From: JADCGM01 sp943368345
Lineage (GTDB): Bacteria; Pseudomonadota; Alphaproteobacteria; Sphingomonadales; Sphingomonadaceae
Reading direction: 5' to 3'
DNA length: 62,600 nucleotides
Assembly (NCBI GenBank): GCA_943368345.1
Contig: CALRKY020000019.1
Location: 1 to 62,600, forward strand
Part shown: in pieces, positions 51,046 to 60,661 of the stretch
Position numbering within the stretch: the first letter of the stretch is position 1
Layout: each line of letters starts with the position of its first letter
The notes under the pieces: generated by a model
What the model saw: only the letters and a program-made list of their open reading frames with translations
Told to the model about the DNA's origin: nothing
The model's database searches: none
Translations under genes and position numbers: made by a program

Positions 51046-51077
51046 ACGACATGAGCGGCAAGAATTGGGTGGGAAGC
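51046..51077. repeat. Dispersed 32-base repeat, second copy
   Basis: Matches 25444-25475 at 29 of 32 positions, same strand. It overlaps the 3' boundary of the small membrane protein gene at 51080 and lies in a region with TTATCC/AAGTCG short repeats (50880-50990). The region 50858-51079 otherwise shows no gene. Confidence 0.5.
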
Positions 51078-51079
51078 GG

Positions 51080-51340
51080 TCATTCGCCTCCGTCTGATAT
51101 GTCCACGCCTCGATCACGGTTAGGACCGCCGCGCCGATTGCGTTCGTCGAATACGACGTGAAGAAGCGCAACGATTGCAAACGAGACAAACGCCGCGATG
51201 GCCAGCGGGCTTTCCGACTTTCCCATAACGACGCAGAGCATGATGATCCCCCATGCTGGATAGGCGACAAAAAACGTCGCACCCTTCAACCACGCGGGCA
51301 AAGGTCGCCACCATCGGATGTAGGACGATCCGCGCTGCAT
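51080..51340 (-). CDS. Small hypothetical membrane protein
   Basis: An 86-aa frame with two likely membrane helices (LKGATFFVAYPAWGIIMLCV and SPLAIAAFVSFAIVALLHVV) and a charged C-terminal tail. No family recognised. Base composition is AT-richer than neighbours. The hydrophobic pattern supports a real gene. Confidence 0.5.
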   Translation of the reverse strand: MQRGSSYIRWWRPLPAWLKGATFFVAYPAWGIIMLCVVMGKSESPLAIAAFVSFAIVALLHVVFDERNRRGGPNRDRGVDISDGGE

Positions 51341-51503
51341 GACACCAGTCTAACCTCAGGTAGGTGGCGGCTGCAATCTGCCGGTCGGCAGCACGTCAGG
51401 CTTGCTTCCAAATGTCAGCAATCAGTCGAGCGTTTGACCGCTGCCCATGTCGCTTGCTGGGTGGTTAGCGGAACGTCAGCAGGCGGCAGCGGATTGGCCG
51501 CGT

Positions 51504-51794
51504 TCACCTCAAGGTCGCTTGATTGAGGATATTGCTCCATCCGGCAACGGCAAATGAGACGAAGACAATCCAGAATATTTTATGGTCGTGCGGTCCGGAA
51601 ATTGCCGAGGACCGCAACCGTCCAAAGGGCCGGAATATCAATTGGGAAACAGTCATAAACAGCACCCAGTTTAAGAATGCGAGCGGCCCAAATGATGTAG
51701 TCGGCGACGTGTACGGAAGCGCACCTAAGACAATTGATGCCGCGACAGACAGCGCCGCCACGACAATTTTCGAACCGGGCAAGCGCAGGGTCAT
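51504..51794 (-). CDS. Small hypothetical membrane protein
   Basis: A 96-aa frame with three hydrophobic segments (IVVAALSVAASIVLGALPY, FLNWVLFMTVSQLIF, FWIVFVSFAVAGWSNIL). No family recognised. It sits in an AT-richer accessory patch with the protein at 51080. The gap before the acyl-CoA dehydrogenase gene is non-coding. Confidence 0.5.
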   Translation of the reverse strand: MTLRLPGSKIVVAALSVAASIVLGALPYTSPTTSFGPLAFLNWVLFMTVSQLIFRPFGRLRSSAISGPHDHKIFWIVFVSFAVAGWSNILNQATLR

Positions 51795-51869
51795 GCTGAG
51801 CAGTTTAAGGCCTGAGTGAATGTCCGCAATGGAGTCGCTAGCGGAATGGCAGCTTCACAAGCCCACCAC

Positions 51870-53018
51870 CTAATTCGCCCCGCGCATCAACTCCCGGGAA
51901 ATCACCACCCGCATGATCTCGTTCGTGCCCTCCAATATCTGGTGGACGCGGAGGTCGCGGTAGAGTTTTTCGATGGGGTAATCCTGCAGATAGCCATAGC
52001 CGCCGAACATTTGCAGCGCCCGGTCAACGACGCTCATGCCGGTGTCGGTGGCAAAGCGTTTGGCCATGGCCGAGAATTTGGTTTTGTCGGGGGCCCCCGC
52101 GCTGACCTTGGCGGCGGCGGCGTAGAGCAGCATCCGGGCGGCCTGGAGTTCGGTTTCCATGTCAGCGAGCTTGAACTGCGTGTTCTGGAAATCGGCGATG
52201 GCCTTGCCGAACTGGCTGCGCTGCCGTGTGTAGGCCAGCGCCTCATCCAGCGCCCGCTGCGCCCCGCCGAGTGAGCAGGCCCCGATGTTGAGCCGTCCGC
52301 CATCAAGCCCGGCCATCGCGATCTTGAAGCCGTCGCCCTCCGCGCCGATCATATTTTCGGCTGGCACCCGCACCCCGTCCAGATTGACGATGGCGGTCGG
52401 CTGGTTGCGCCAGCCCATCTTGCGCTCGTTCGCGCCGAACGACACGCCGGGCATGTCCTTTTCGATGACGAGGCAGCTGATGCCCTTCGGCCCCGGCTCC
52501 CCGGTCCGCACCATCGTGACATAGACTTCGTTGGAGCCTGCGCCCGATATGAAGGCCTTTGAACCGGTCACCAGCCAGTCATCGCCTTCCCTGACAGCAC
52601 GGGTCTTGAGTGCCGCCGCATCGGACCCGGACCCCGGTTCGGTCAGGCAGTAACTGGCGATCTGGTCCATGGTGACCAGCCCCGGCAGATACTTCGCCTT
52701 CACCGCCGCCGACCCGAAACAGTCGATCATCCACGATGCCATATTGTGGATCGAAATGAAGGCCGACGTCGACGGGCAGCCATAAGCCATCGCCTCCATG
52801 ATCAGCGCCGATTCGAGCCGCCCGAGCCCGATGCCACCGGACGCCTCGCTGACATAGATCGCCGCAAAGCCAAGCTCGGCGGCCTGCCGGATGGTGTCAC
52901 GCGGAAATTCATGCCGCTCGTCCCACCCGGCAGCAAAAGGGGTGATGGCATCGGCGGTGAACCGCTGCGCCATTTCCTGGATCGCGCGCTGGTCATCGGT
53001 AAGATCGAATTGGGTCAT
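51870..53018 (-). CDS. Acyl-CoA dehydrogenase (isobutyryl-CoA type)
   Basis: A 382-aa acyl-CoA dehydrogenase. CLTEPGSGSDAAALKTRAVR is the flavin motif; QMFGGYGYLQDYPIEKLYRD and LEGTNEIMRVVISRELM the C-terminal region. It most resembles isobutyryl-CoA/short branched-chain dehydrogenases of valine breakdown. No other branched-chain degradation gene is adjacent. Confidence 0.87.
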   Translation of the reverse strand: MTQFDLTDDQRAIQEMAQRFTADAITPFAAGWDERHEFPRDTIRQAAELGFAAIYVSEASGGIGLGRLESALIMEAMAYGCPSTSAFISIHNMASWMIDCFGSAAVKAKYLPGLVTMDQIASYCLTEPGSGSDAAALKTRAVREGDDWLVTGSKAFISGAGSNEVYVTMVRTGEPGPKGISCLVIEKDMPGVSFGANERKMGWRNQPTAIVNLDGVRVPAENMIGAEGDGFKIAMAGLDGGRLNIGACSLGGAQRALDEALAYTRQRSQFGKAIADFQNTQFKLADMETELQAARMLLYAAAAKVSAGAPDKTKFSAMAKRFATDTGMSVVDRALQMFGGYGYLQDYPIEKLYRDLRVHQILEGTNEIMRVVISRELMRGAN

Positions 53019-53170
53019 GGGCGGGGAGTATAGCGACGGTCACCCCGCGCCACTAGCCGGGGGTGGGGGCAGCGGGGGGTTGATCAGTTGACTCAGCGCT
53101 CACAACGCGGGACGCATCTCGGCGGCAATCATCGAGCCTGTCTTACAGACCCAACCGCGGGAGCTGCCAC

Positions 53171-54766
53171 ATGACGTCACCGACGAAGTTCAAATCCGTC
53201 CTGGTCAGCGTCGTGGTGGTGATGATGGCTGGATTGGCCGCAGTGCGCGGCACCGCACAGGAACCGGTAGCGGATGTGCTGATCCGGGGCGGCACCATCT
53301 ATCCCGGCAACGCGGCACCATTTCGTGGCGATGTCGCGATCCGTGGTGATCGCATCAGCTATGTCGGCCCCAAGGCTCCGAGCGGCGCGAAGACGGTGGT
53401 CGATGCGAGCGGCCTGATCGTCGCGCCGGGGTTCATCGACCCCCACACCCATAGCGATGAAGCACTGGCGTCGAGTGACCCAACCGCACGGCTGGTGTTG
53501 CCATTCCTGATGCAAGGCGTGACGACGGCCTTCATCGGCGTGGACGGTTTTGGCGGCCCCGACATTGCCCGCGCCCTTGGGCGTTCTGCCGCTGAAGGGG
53601 TTGGGATCAACTACGCGGCTTATGTCGGGCTGGGCGGGGTGCGCCGCCAGGTGATCGGTGAAGCCGATAGAGTGCCGACCGCCGCCGAACTGGCGCAGAT
53701 GACCGACCTTGTCTCGGATGCGATGTGTCAGGGCGCGCTTGGGTTGTCGACCGGGCTGTTCTACGCGCCGCAGAGTTTCGCCAAGACTGGCGAAGTTGTC
53801 GCGCTGGCAAGGGCGGCGGCGGCGAAGGGTGGCGTCTATGACACCCACCCCCGCGATGAATCGACCTACACCATCGGCCTGAAAGGCGCGATCGAGGAGG
53901 CGCTGACGATCGGGCGTGAGGCGGGCATTCCGGTCCATATCGCCCATATCAAGGCGCTCGGCGTCGATGTGCAGGGGCAGGCCCCGGCGGTCATTGCGAT
54001 GATCGAGGCGGCGCAGCGCGCGGGTCAGGTCGTCCACGCCGACCAATATCCATGGTCCGCGTCGCACACGTCGCTGGCGGCTGCGCTGATCCCGCGCTGG
54101 GCACAGGACGGTGGGCGCGCGGCGCTGCTCAAGCGGTTTGACGACGCCCCGACGATGGCGAGGATGCGTCCGGAGATCGCCGAGAATCTGCGCCGTCGCG
54201 GTGGTGCGGCATCGCTGCTGATCACCTCTGGCTCCGCTGGCATGATCGGCAAGACCCTGGAAGCCATTGCCAAGGCGCAAGGTATCGACCCGGTCGAGGC
54301 CGCGATTGCGGTCCTCAAGCAGAGCGAGGCGGACATCGCCTCCTTCAACCAGAGCGAGGGCGACATAGCCGCATTCATGCAGCGGCCGTGGGTGGTGACC
54401 AGCTCCGACGCATCGCTGGGGCATCCGCGCTATTATGGCTCGTTCGCGCGGAAATATGCGACCTATGTGAAGGACAAGAAGGTGATCGACCTTCGTTCCT
54501 TCATCGACCGTTCAACGGCGGTCACGGCACAGATGTTCGGGCTGGAAGGGCGCGGGCAGCTGAAGGTCGGGGCGTTTGCTGACGTGATTGCCTTCGACCC
54601 CCAAAGGTTCGCGGCGCGCGCCGACTATGCCAACCCGTTTTTGTTGGCGACGGGGATGCGGACGGTGGTCGTCAACGGCCAGGTCGCGATAGCGAATGGC
54701 GCGCCCACCGGGGTCGCCGCCGGCCGCCCGCTGCCCCGGAAGCCCAAGCCGGAGGCGTGCCGATAG
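53171..54766 (+). CDS. N-acyl-D-amino-acid deacylase family amidohydrolase, exported
   Basis: A 531-aa metal-dependent amidohydrolase with a signal peptide (cleaved near residue 29). ADVLIRGGTIYPGN, APGFIDPHTHSDEAL (metal-binding HxH), DTHPRDES, HIAHIKALG and TSSDASLGHPRYYG match D-aminoacylases. It probably releases D-amino acids from N-acyl derivatives in the periplasm. GGGAG precedes the start. Confidence 0.88.
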   Translation: MTSPTKFKSVLVSVVVVMMAGLAAVRGTAQEPVADVLIRGGTIYPGNAAPFRGDVAIRGDRISYVGPKAPSGAKTVVDASGLIVAPGFIDPHTHSDEALASSDPTARLVLPFLMQGVTTAFIGVDGFGGPDIARALGRSAAEGVGINYAAYVGLGGVRRQVIGEADRVPTAAELAQMTDLVSDAMCQGALGLSTGLFYAPQSFAKTGEVVALARAAAAKGGVYDTHPRDESTYTIGLKGAIEEALTIGREAGIPVHIAHIKALGVDVQGQAPAVIAMIEAAQRAGQVVHADQYPWSASHTSLAAALIPRWAQDGGRAALLKRFDDAPTMARMRPEIAENLRRRGGAASLLITSGSAGMIGKTLEAIAKAQGIDPVEAAIAVLKQSEADIASFNQSEGDIAAFMQRPWVVTSSDASLGHPRYYGSFARKYATYVKDKKVIDLRSFIDRSTAVTAQMFGLEGRGQLKVGAFADVIAFDPQRFAARADYANPFLLATGMRTVVVNGQVAIANGAPTGVAAGRPLPRKPKPEACR

Positions 54767-54788
54767 TCCGTCTTGATCGAATGGCGCC

Positions 54789-56597
54789 CTAACCTCGCGC
54801 CGCGTCGGGGCCGTCGACGAACGGGATTTCGCCGAGGCCGGACATATCCATCGGCTTGTCGGGGCGGAAGAAGCTTTCGCGGCCGGCCATGATGTCGCCG
54901 CTGGTCAGTTGGGCTGACAGGCGTTCGGCGTCGCGGCGGCGGAATTCGCTTTCGATGGCGTCAATCACCGGGTCCGGGGTGCCGAGGTCGGCGAGCGCCA
55001 CCCGGCCGAGCGTCACGGCGCTGTCGAAAACTTCGCGGACCACGGTTTCGATGTCGGCCTGTTTCAGCTCCAACCAGTGCCGCCGGTCGAAGGCCCGGGC
55101 GAGCAGCTTCAGGTGCGGGAATGCGGCGCGGACGGGCGCGATGCTGGCGCGGTTGAGCCATAGCCCGTCGGCGGCATAGATGATCATGCTGGCAGTTTCC
55201 GCCCCCGCCGCCCGCAGCACGTCGATCCGCCCGCCGTCCCCGTAATAGACTTTGACGCCAAAGCGCCCGGTCGCCTCAATCTGCGCCGGTTTGGTATCGA
55301 TCAGCGTCACCGATATGCCGCGCGCTGCCAGCATCTGGCTGACCGTCTGCCCGAACCGGCCATAGCCGACGACGATGACCTTGTGGCTATCGTCGCTGGT
55401 CTCCGGGCCGTCGGGGAGGGCTTGCCGGTCCTCCACCTGCAGCACGCTCGCCAGCCGGATGATGATCGGGGTCAGCGCCATCGACACGGTGACGACCGCG
55501 CCGAACAGACTCGCTGCCTCTGGGCTGAGCAACAACCCGCGCTGTGCCGCGCCAAACAGCACAAAGCCGAATTCGCCGCCCTGGGCGAGCAGCAACCCCA
55601 TCGGCAGCGCGCTGGCGAGCGGCGTGCCGAACAGCCGGGCGAGGAGGGCAATGATCCCGGTCTTTGCCGCCATCACTGCCAGCACGATCAGGAACACCAG
55701 CCCTGCCTGTTCACGCAGCACGGTGAGGTCGAGGCTCATGCCGACCGACACGAAGAACAGCCCGAGCAGCAGGCCGCGAAACGGCTCGATATCGGCCTCA
55801 AGTTCGTGGCGGTAGGGCGATTCGGCGAGCATCACGCCCGCAACAAAGGCCCCGAGCGCCATCGACAGGCCAAGGCTTTGCATGATGAACGCCGCGCCGA
55901 GCACGGTGAACAGCGCCGCGACCACAAACGCTTCCCGTGCGCCGAGTTCGCCGATCACCCGGAACAGCGGGTTCATCAGATAGCGTCCGGCGAGCGCCAG
56001 GCTGAGGATCGCCACAGCGGTCAGCAGCGCCTGCATCCAGCCCGCGACTGCGTTCGGATCAGGCATCCGGGACAGCGCCGCGACAATGGTCAGCAGGGGG
56101 ACGATGGCGAGATCCTGAAACAGCAGGATCGAGAAACTGCGCTCCCCCATCGGGGTGTTGAGTTCTTCGCGCTCCTCCAGCAGCTGCACGACCAGTGCTG
56201 TGGAGGAGAGCGCCAGCGGCAGCCCGACGACCAGCGCTGCCTGCCAGGTGAGACCAGTGATCGCCAGCAAGATGCCGGTGATCGCCGCGCCGCACAGCGT
56301 GACCTGCAACAGCCCAAGCCCGAAAATGTCGCGTCGGAGTTGCCAGAGTCGGCTCGGCCGCAGTTCCAGCCCGATGACGAACAGCAGCATGACGATGCCG
56401 AATTCGGCAAAGCTGAGCGTCGAGGCCGGATCATCGACCAGCCGGAGCACCGATGGGCCGATCAAGATGCCCGCCGCCAGATAGCCGAGCACCGCGCCCA
56501 ATTTCATCCGCGCGAACAGCGGCACGATGACCACGGCGGCGGCGAGATAGACCACCGCGTCGCGCAGCAGGGTCGATTCGGCACCTCCGGCCGTCAC
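54789..56597 (-). CDS. CPA2 cation:proton antiporter with RCK domain (KefB/KefC-like)
   Basis: A 602-aa protein: 12-13 membrane helices (residues 1-390, e.g. GYLAAGILIGPSVLRLV), then an RCK/TrkA-N domain with GYGRFGQTVSQMLAARGISV. Such proteins exchange K+ or Na+ for protons and are gated by nucleotides or glutathione adducts. The start is GTG, three bases after the Fe-S scaffold gene's stop. Confidence 0.9.
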   Translation of the reverse strand: MTAGGAESTLLRDAVVYLAAAVVIVPLFARMKLGAVLGYLAAGILIGPSVLRLVDDPASTLSFAEFGIVMLLFVIGLELRPSRLWQLRRDIFGLGLLQVTLCGAAITGILLAITGLTWQAALVVGLPLALSSTALVVQLLEEREELNTPMGERSFSILLFQDLAIVPLLTIVAALSRMPDPNAVAGWMQALLTAVAILSLALAGRYLMNPLFRVIGELGAREAFVVAALFTVLGAAFIMQSLGLSMALGAFVAGVMLAESPYRHELEADIEPFRGLLLGLFFVSVGMSLDLTVLREQAGLVFLIVLAVMAAKTGIIALLARLFGTPLASALPMGLLLAQGGEFGFVLFGAAQRGLLLSPEAASLFGAVVTVSMALTPIIIRLASVLQVEDRQALPDGPETSDDSHKVIVVGYGRFGQTVSQMLAARGISVTLIDTKPAQIEATGRFGVKVYYGDGGRIDVLRAAGAETASMIIYAADGLWLNRASIAPVRAAFPHLKLLARAFDRRHWLELKQADIETVVREVFDSAVTLGRVALADLGTPDPVIDAIESEFRRRDAERLSAQLTSGDIMAGRESFFRPDKPMDMSGLGEIPFVDGPDAARG

Positions 56598-56600
56598 GGG

Positions 56601-57044
56601 TCAGGCAGCCCGCGCGTGGTGGGCGGCGGCCTGTAACACCGCCTCCGCCGCTGCCTCAAACGCCAGCCGGATCGAGCCATGTCGTCCCTTGTGCGGCCGC
56701 GCCGGGGCGAACAGCTCCAGCCCCGGCCAGTCGCCGGGCGTATCGGCGTCACCTTTCAGGAAGGCGGCGAGCGCATCCCGCGCTGCGATCAGTTCCGCCG
56801 TGGATTTGCCGAGGACATTCTCCCCGAGAAGCGCCGCCGACGCCTGCCCCAGCGCACAGGCCCGCACCTCCTGCCCGAACCGGCTGACCCGCCCATCCGC
56901 GTCCAGATCAAGGTCAACCGTCACCCGGCTCCCGCACACCGGCGACACCCGCTGGACGGTGGCCTGCGGCCCCACCAGCCGCTCCTGATACGGGACAGCG
57001 GCAGCCAGGCGGAGGATGGCGGTGTTGTAGAGGGGGCTGGTCAT
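56601..57044 (-). CDS. Iron-sulfur cluster assembly scaffold protein (IscU/NifU N-domain)
   Basis: A 147-aa scaffold-like protein: CGSRVTVDLDLDADGRVSRF with one ligand Cys, then VRACALGQASAALLGENVLG with the second. The third Cys of IscU is replaced (RHGSIRLAFEA), as in other alphaproteobacterial members. It is upstream of the antiporter gene, three bases apart. Confidence 0.85.
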   Translation of the reverse strand: MTSPLYNTAILRLAAAVPYQERLVGPQATVQRVSPVCGSRVTVDLDLDADGRVSRFGQEVRACALGQASAALLGENVLGKSTAELIAARDALAAFLKGDADTPGDWPGLELFAPARPHKGRHGSIRLAFEAAAEAVLQAAAHHARAA

Positions 57045-57081
57045 TGTGGGTCAATATAGACTGCCGATGCCCTTTGTCGCC

Positions 57082-57178
57082 ACCCCACCCAACCCTCCCC
57101 TGCAAGCAGGGGGGCTTAGTTGAAGCCGCGACACAGCGTCCCCTCCCCTGCTCGGCAGGGGAGGGTCAGGGTGGGGTA
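57082..57178. repeat. Nested GC-rich palindromes
   Basis: CCCCTGC/GCAGGGG hairpin at 57097-57112, and CCCTCCCCTGC/GCAGGGGAGGG with a 3-base loop at 57141-57165. The outer flanks CCCCACCC and GGGTGGGG can pair around both. It lies between cysS (ends 57186, minus) and the Fe-S scaffold gene and may also terminate cysS. The type is common in alphaproteobacterial intergenic DNA. Confidence 0.6.
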
Positions 57179-57185
57179 CTTTCCG

Positions 57186-58484
57186 CTACGCCCGCCGCCA
57201 GGTTGTGCCGGTGGCGCCGTCTTCAAGCACGATCCCTGACGCTGCCAAGCTATCGCGGATGCGGTCGGACTCTGCCCAGTCGCGGGTTGCGCGTGCGGCG
57301 GTGCGGGCGGCGACGAGCGCGTCGATGTCGGTATCCCCGCCCGAGGCTTCGGGTTGAGTAATTCCCAGAAGCGCCAATGCCGCCGCGAGTTGGGGAGCGT
57401 CGACATCGGCTGCACTCAGGCTGGCAAGGGCTTCCGGGGTGTTGAGATCGTCGGCGAGGGCGGTCAGGAAGGCTTGCGGATAGGCGCCGGGCGCGACCCC
57501 GTCAGCCTTGCGCCACCAGCGGTCGAGCCGTGCTTTGGCCTGCGCGATCAGGTCATCCGTCCAATCCAGCGGTTGCCGGTAGTGGCCCATGAGCAGCGCC
57601 AGCCGCAGCACCTCGCCCCGGTGTCCTGCCTTCAGCAAATCCTCGATCAGTGTCACATTGCCGAGAGACTTCGACATTTTCTCGCCGCCCATGTCGAGGA
57701 AGCCGTTGTGCATCCAGACGCGGGCCAGCGGCGTGCCGTTATGGGCGCACTGGCTCTGGGCAATCTCATTCTCGTGATGCGGAAATTGCAGGTCGATGCC
57801 GCCGCCGTGGATGTCGATGGTCTCGCCCAGTTGTGCCCGGATCATCGCCGAGCATTCGATGTGCCAGCCGGGGCGGCCCCGGCCCCACGGGGAGTCCCAG
57901 CCCGGTTGATCGTCGGAGCTTGGTTTCCACAGCACGAAATCGGCGGGGGAGCGCTTGTACGGCGCGACCTCGACACGGGCACCGGCAATCATCTCGTCCA
58001 TCGGGCGGCGCGACAGTTTCCCGTAATCGGGCCAGCTCGGCACGTCGAACAGCACATGCCCTTCTGCGGCATAGGCGTGGCCGCGTTCGATCAGCCGCGC
58101 GATCATGTCGACCATTTGCGGCACATGCTGCGTCGCCAGCGGCTCGATGTCCGGATCGATGACCCCGAGCGCCCGCATGTCGTCGCGGTAATGATCGGCA
58201 AAGCGGTTGGTGATGACGTCAATCGGCACGCCTTCCGCCGCTGCCGAGGCGATGATCTTGTCCTCGATATCGGTGATGTTGCGGGCGTAGACCACGTGAT
58301 CCGCGCCGTATTTGTGACGCAGCAGCCGGGCGAGCACATCGAACACCACGGCGGGCCGCGCATTGCCGATATGCGACCGGTTATAGACCGTTGGGCCGCA
58401 GACATACATCGTCACCCGGTTCGGGTCGGCAGGACTGAACACCTCCTTGCGGCGGGTCATGGTGTTGTAGAGGCGGATATCCAT
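57186..58484 (-). CDS. cysS: Cysteinyl-tRNA synthetase
   Basis: A 432-aa class I synthetase. Zinc/HIGH region: MYVCGPTVYNRSHIGNARP; zinc ligands continue in GWHIECSAMI and GGIDLQFPHHENE; the KMSKSLGN motif is present. It is at the short end for CysS. ATG 58484 starts the domain (MDIRLYNTMTRRKE). It is divergent from ccmA, 62 bases apart. Confidence 0.95.
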   Translation of the reverse strand: MDIRLYNTMTRRKEVFSPADPNRVTMYVCGPTVYNRSHIGNARPAVVFDVLARLLRHKYGADHVVYARNITDIEDKIIASAAAEGVPIDVITNRFADHYRDDMRALGVIDPDIEPLATQHVPQMVDMIARLIERGHAYAAEGHVLFDVPSWPDYGKLSRRPMDEMIAGARVEVAPYKRSPADFVLWKPSSDDQPGWDSPWGRGRPGWHIECSAMIRAQLGETIDIHGGGIDLQFPHHENEIAQSQCAHNGTPLARVWMHNGFLDMGGEKMSKSLGNVTLIEDLLKAGHRGEVLRLALLMGHYRQPLDWTDDLIAQAKARLDRWWRKADGVAPGAYPQAFLTALADDLNTPEALASLSAADVDAPQLAAALALLGITQPEASGGDTDIDALVAARTAARATRDWAESDRIRDSLAASGIVLEDGATGTTWRRA

Positions 58485-58546
58485 TGGCGGCTCATAGCCC
58501 GAGAGGCTTTGCAGTCCAAGCGGCCTGCCTGCTAACAGCAGCAACG

Positions 58547-59125
58547 ATGCCCGATGCCGCGCCGATCCTGATTGCCGACAAGCTGACCTGCGACCGGGGC
58601 GGGCGGCGGGTGGTGGCGGATGTGTCGTTTCAGGTTGCGGCGGGCGGTGCGCTGTTGGTCAAGGGACCGAATGGCGCGGGCAAATCGACGCTGCTGCGGC
58701 TGGTTGCGGGACTGTTGCGGCTGGACGGCGGGGTGATCACCAATCCGTTCGATACGGCGTTTCTGGGCCATGACAATGGGCTGAAGTCCGACCGGACTCT
58801 CGCATCGGAACTGAATTTTTGGGCGCGGCTCGACGGCAGAGCGGACCGGGTCGCGGCTGCGCTTGAGCGGTTTGACCTGGCGGCGCTCGCTGATTTTCCG
58901 GTGCGAATCCTGTCGAGCGGGCAGAAGCGCCGGGCGGCCCTGGCGCGGACCTGGGCGTCGGGCGCGCGGCTGTGGCTGCTCGACGAGCCGAGTGTTGGCC
59001 TAGATACCGCCAATGTCGAGCGGCTGGCCGGGGCAATGCGGGACCACCGGGCCGGTGGCGGATTGGTGATTGCCACCAGCCATGTGCCCATCGGCCTCGA
59101 CGACGCGGCGGAGTTGCTGCTGTGA
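58547..59125 (+). CDS. ccmA: Haem exporter ATP-binding subunit CcmA
   Basis: A 192-aa ABC ATPase: Walker A GPNGAGKSTLLRL, signature LSSGQKRRAALA, Walker B LWLLDEPSVG. With CcmB it drives release of haem-loaded CcmE in System I cytochrome c maturation. It starts the ccm operon; ccmB overlaps its stop. Confidence 0.93.
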   Translation: MPDAAPILIADKLTCDRGGRRVVADVSFQVAAGGALLVKGPNGAGKSTLLRLVAGLLRLDGGVITNPFDTAFLGHDNGLKSDRTLASELNFWARLDGRADRVAAALERFDLAALADFPVRILSSGQKRRAALARTWASGARLWLLDEPSVGLDTANVERLAGAMRDHRAGGGLVIATSHVPIGLDDAAELLL

Positions 59126-59778
59126 CGCTGTTCATCGCCCTGGTCCGGCGTGATCTGACGCTGGGGTTCGCACGCCTCGGCGGCATTCTGCTGCCGCTCG
59201 TGTTCTTCATGCTGGTCGTCAGCCTGTTTCCCTTTGCCATCGGGCCGGACCCCAAATTGTTAGGCCGGGTGGCGGGCGGGGTGCTGTGGGTGGCGGCGCT
59301 GCTGGCGGCATTGCTGCCAATTGATACGCTCATCGAACCCGACCGTGCCGACGGCACGCTGGACCAATATCTGGCGCGCGGGCTGGCCCCGGAAACCATC
59401 GCAGCGGCGCGGATTGTGGCGCATTGGCTGACCTTTGCCCCGCCCTTGCTGATCACGGTGGTTGTTGCGGCGGCTTTGCTCAATCTTGCGCCTGAACAAT
59501 TCCCGATCCTGTTGGCGGGCCTCGCGCTCGGCACCCCGGCGCTGGCCAGCCTGGCGGTGGTGGCAGCCTGCCTGACCGCTGGACTGCGCAGCGGTGGAGC
59601 GCTGGCCGGGTTGCTGGTGCTGCCGCTGGCGCTGCCAGTGCTGATCTTTGGTAGCGGACTGCTGCTGCCGGGACCCGGCGGCGAGGGGGCACTGCGCCTG
59701 CTCGCAGCATCGAGTCTGGTGCTATCGGCACTCGGACCCTTTGCCGCCGGTGCAGGGCTGCGCACCGCGCAAGACTGA
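59122..59778 (+). CDS. ccmB: Haem exporter permease CcmB
   Basis: A 218-aa six-helix permease. It starts with GTG inside the ccmA stop (MTLFIALVRRDLTLGFARLG). LLPIDTLIEPDRADGTLDQY is the conserved CcmB cytoplasmic loop. It forms the CcmAB(CD) complex. Confidence 0.93.
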   Translation: MTLFIALVRRDLTLGFARLGGILLPLVFFMLVVSLFPFAIGPDPKLLGRVAGGVLWVAALLAALLPIDTLIEPDRADGTLDQYLARGLAPETIAAARIVAHWLTFAPPLLITVVVAAALLNLAPEQFPILLAGLALGTPALASLAVVAACLTAGLRSGGALAGLLVLPLALPVLIFGSGLLLPGPGGEGALRLLAASSLVLSALGPFAAGAGLRTAQD

Positions 59779-59801
59779 TGCTATAGGAGCCCGCGAATCC
59801 G

Positions 59802-60524
59802 ATGCACCGCTTTGCCAACCCTGCCCGATTTCTGCGGATCGCCCGTGTCGCGACGCCGCTGTGTGCCATCCTTGGCCTCGCGTCCCTGCTGACCGGCTGG
59901 GGTTGGGGGCTGTTCGTTGCGCCGAAGGACTATCTTCAGGGCGACACCGTTCGGATTATGTACATCCACGTCCCCGCCGCGATGTTTGCGATGGGCGGCT
60001 ATCTGTCGGTCGCGATTGCGGCTGGTGTCGGCTATATCTGGCGGCATCCGCTCGCCGATCTGGCGGCGCAGGCGATGGCCCCGGTCGGGGCGGTCTATGC
60101 GGCCATCTGCCTGATCTCGGGCTCGTTGTGGGGGCGGCCGACCTGGGGCACCTATTGGGTGTGGGATGCGCGGCTGACGTCGATGCTGGTGCTGTTCTTC
60201 CTGTATCTCGGCTATATTGCGCTGTCCGATGCATTTGAAGACAAGGTGCGCGGCAGCCGGGCGGCCGCGATCCTGGCGCTCATCGGCCTGATCAACCTGC
60301 CGATCATCCAATATTCGGTGGTGTGGTGGAACACGCTGCATCAGGGGGACAGCATCACCCTGACCGGCACGACAATCGACCCGTCGATGCTGTGGCCGCT
60401 GGGCTTTTCCTGGGGCGGCTTTGCCCTGCTGTTCGGGGCCATTACCCTGATGCGGATGCGGACGGCGCTGGCGGAACAGGTTATCGCCGCACGGGCTGCA
60501 CGAATTGCCGGGGGAGACGCCTGA
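59802..60524 (+). CDS. ccmC: Haem chaperone exporter CcmC
   Basis: A 240-aa six-helix protein with an intact WWD motif (WGTYWVWDARLT, residues about 113-124) and haem-ligand histidines (YIHVPAAMFAMGGY; WWNTLHQGDSITL). It transfers haem to CcmE. Complete and normal in length. Confidence 0.95.
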   Translation: MHRFANPARFLRIARVATPLCAILGLASLLTGWGWGLFVAPKDYLQGDTVRIMYIHVPAAMFAMGGYLSVAIAAGVGYIWRHPLADLAAQAMAPVGAVYAAICLISGSLWGRPTWGTYWVWDARLTSMLVLFFLYLGYIALSDAFEDKVRGSRAAAILALIGLINLPIIQYSVVWWNTLHQGDSITLTGTTIDPSMLWPLGFSWGGFALLFGAITLMRMRTALAEQVIAARAARIAGGDA

Positions 60525-60661
60525 TGCCGCATTGGCCGTTCATCATCGGATCCTATGTTGTCGGCAGCCTGGGCCTGTTCGGATTGCTTGGTCATTCCTA
60601 TCTTGCGATGCGCAAGGCCGAACGTCGGGCCGAGGCACTGCGCGGGAAAGGCCGGTCATGA
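60524..60661 (+). CDS. ccmD: CcmD small membrane subunit
   Basis: A 45-aa single-helix protein (MPHWPFIIGSYVVGSLGLFG, then a basic tail ending RGKGRS). It aids release of holo-CcmE. It overlaps the ccmC stop by one base and the ccmE start by four. Confidence 0.85.
   Translation: MPHWPFIIGSYVVGSLGLFGLLGHSYLAMRKAERRAEALRGKGRS

Noticed and set aside
54320..54379. Tandem 10-residue duplication (QSEADIASFN / QSEGDIAAFM) in the D-aminoacylase
   Set aside because: The family normally has SFN-x-SE-x-D-I-x-x-FM at this place, so the similarity is expected and not a recent duplication.
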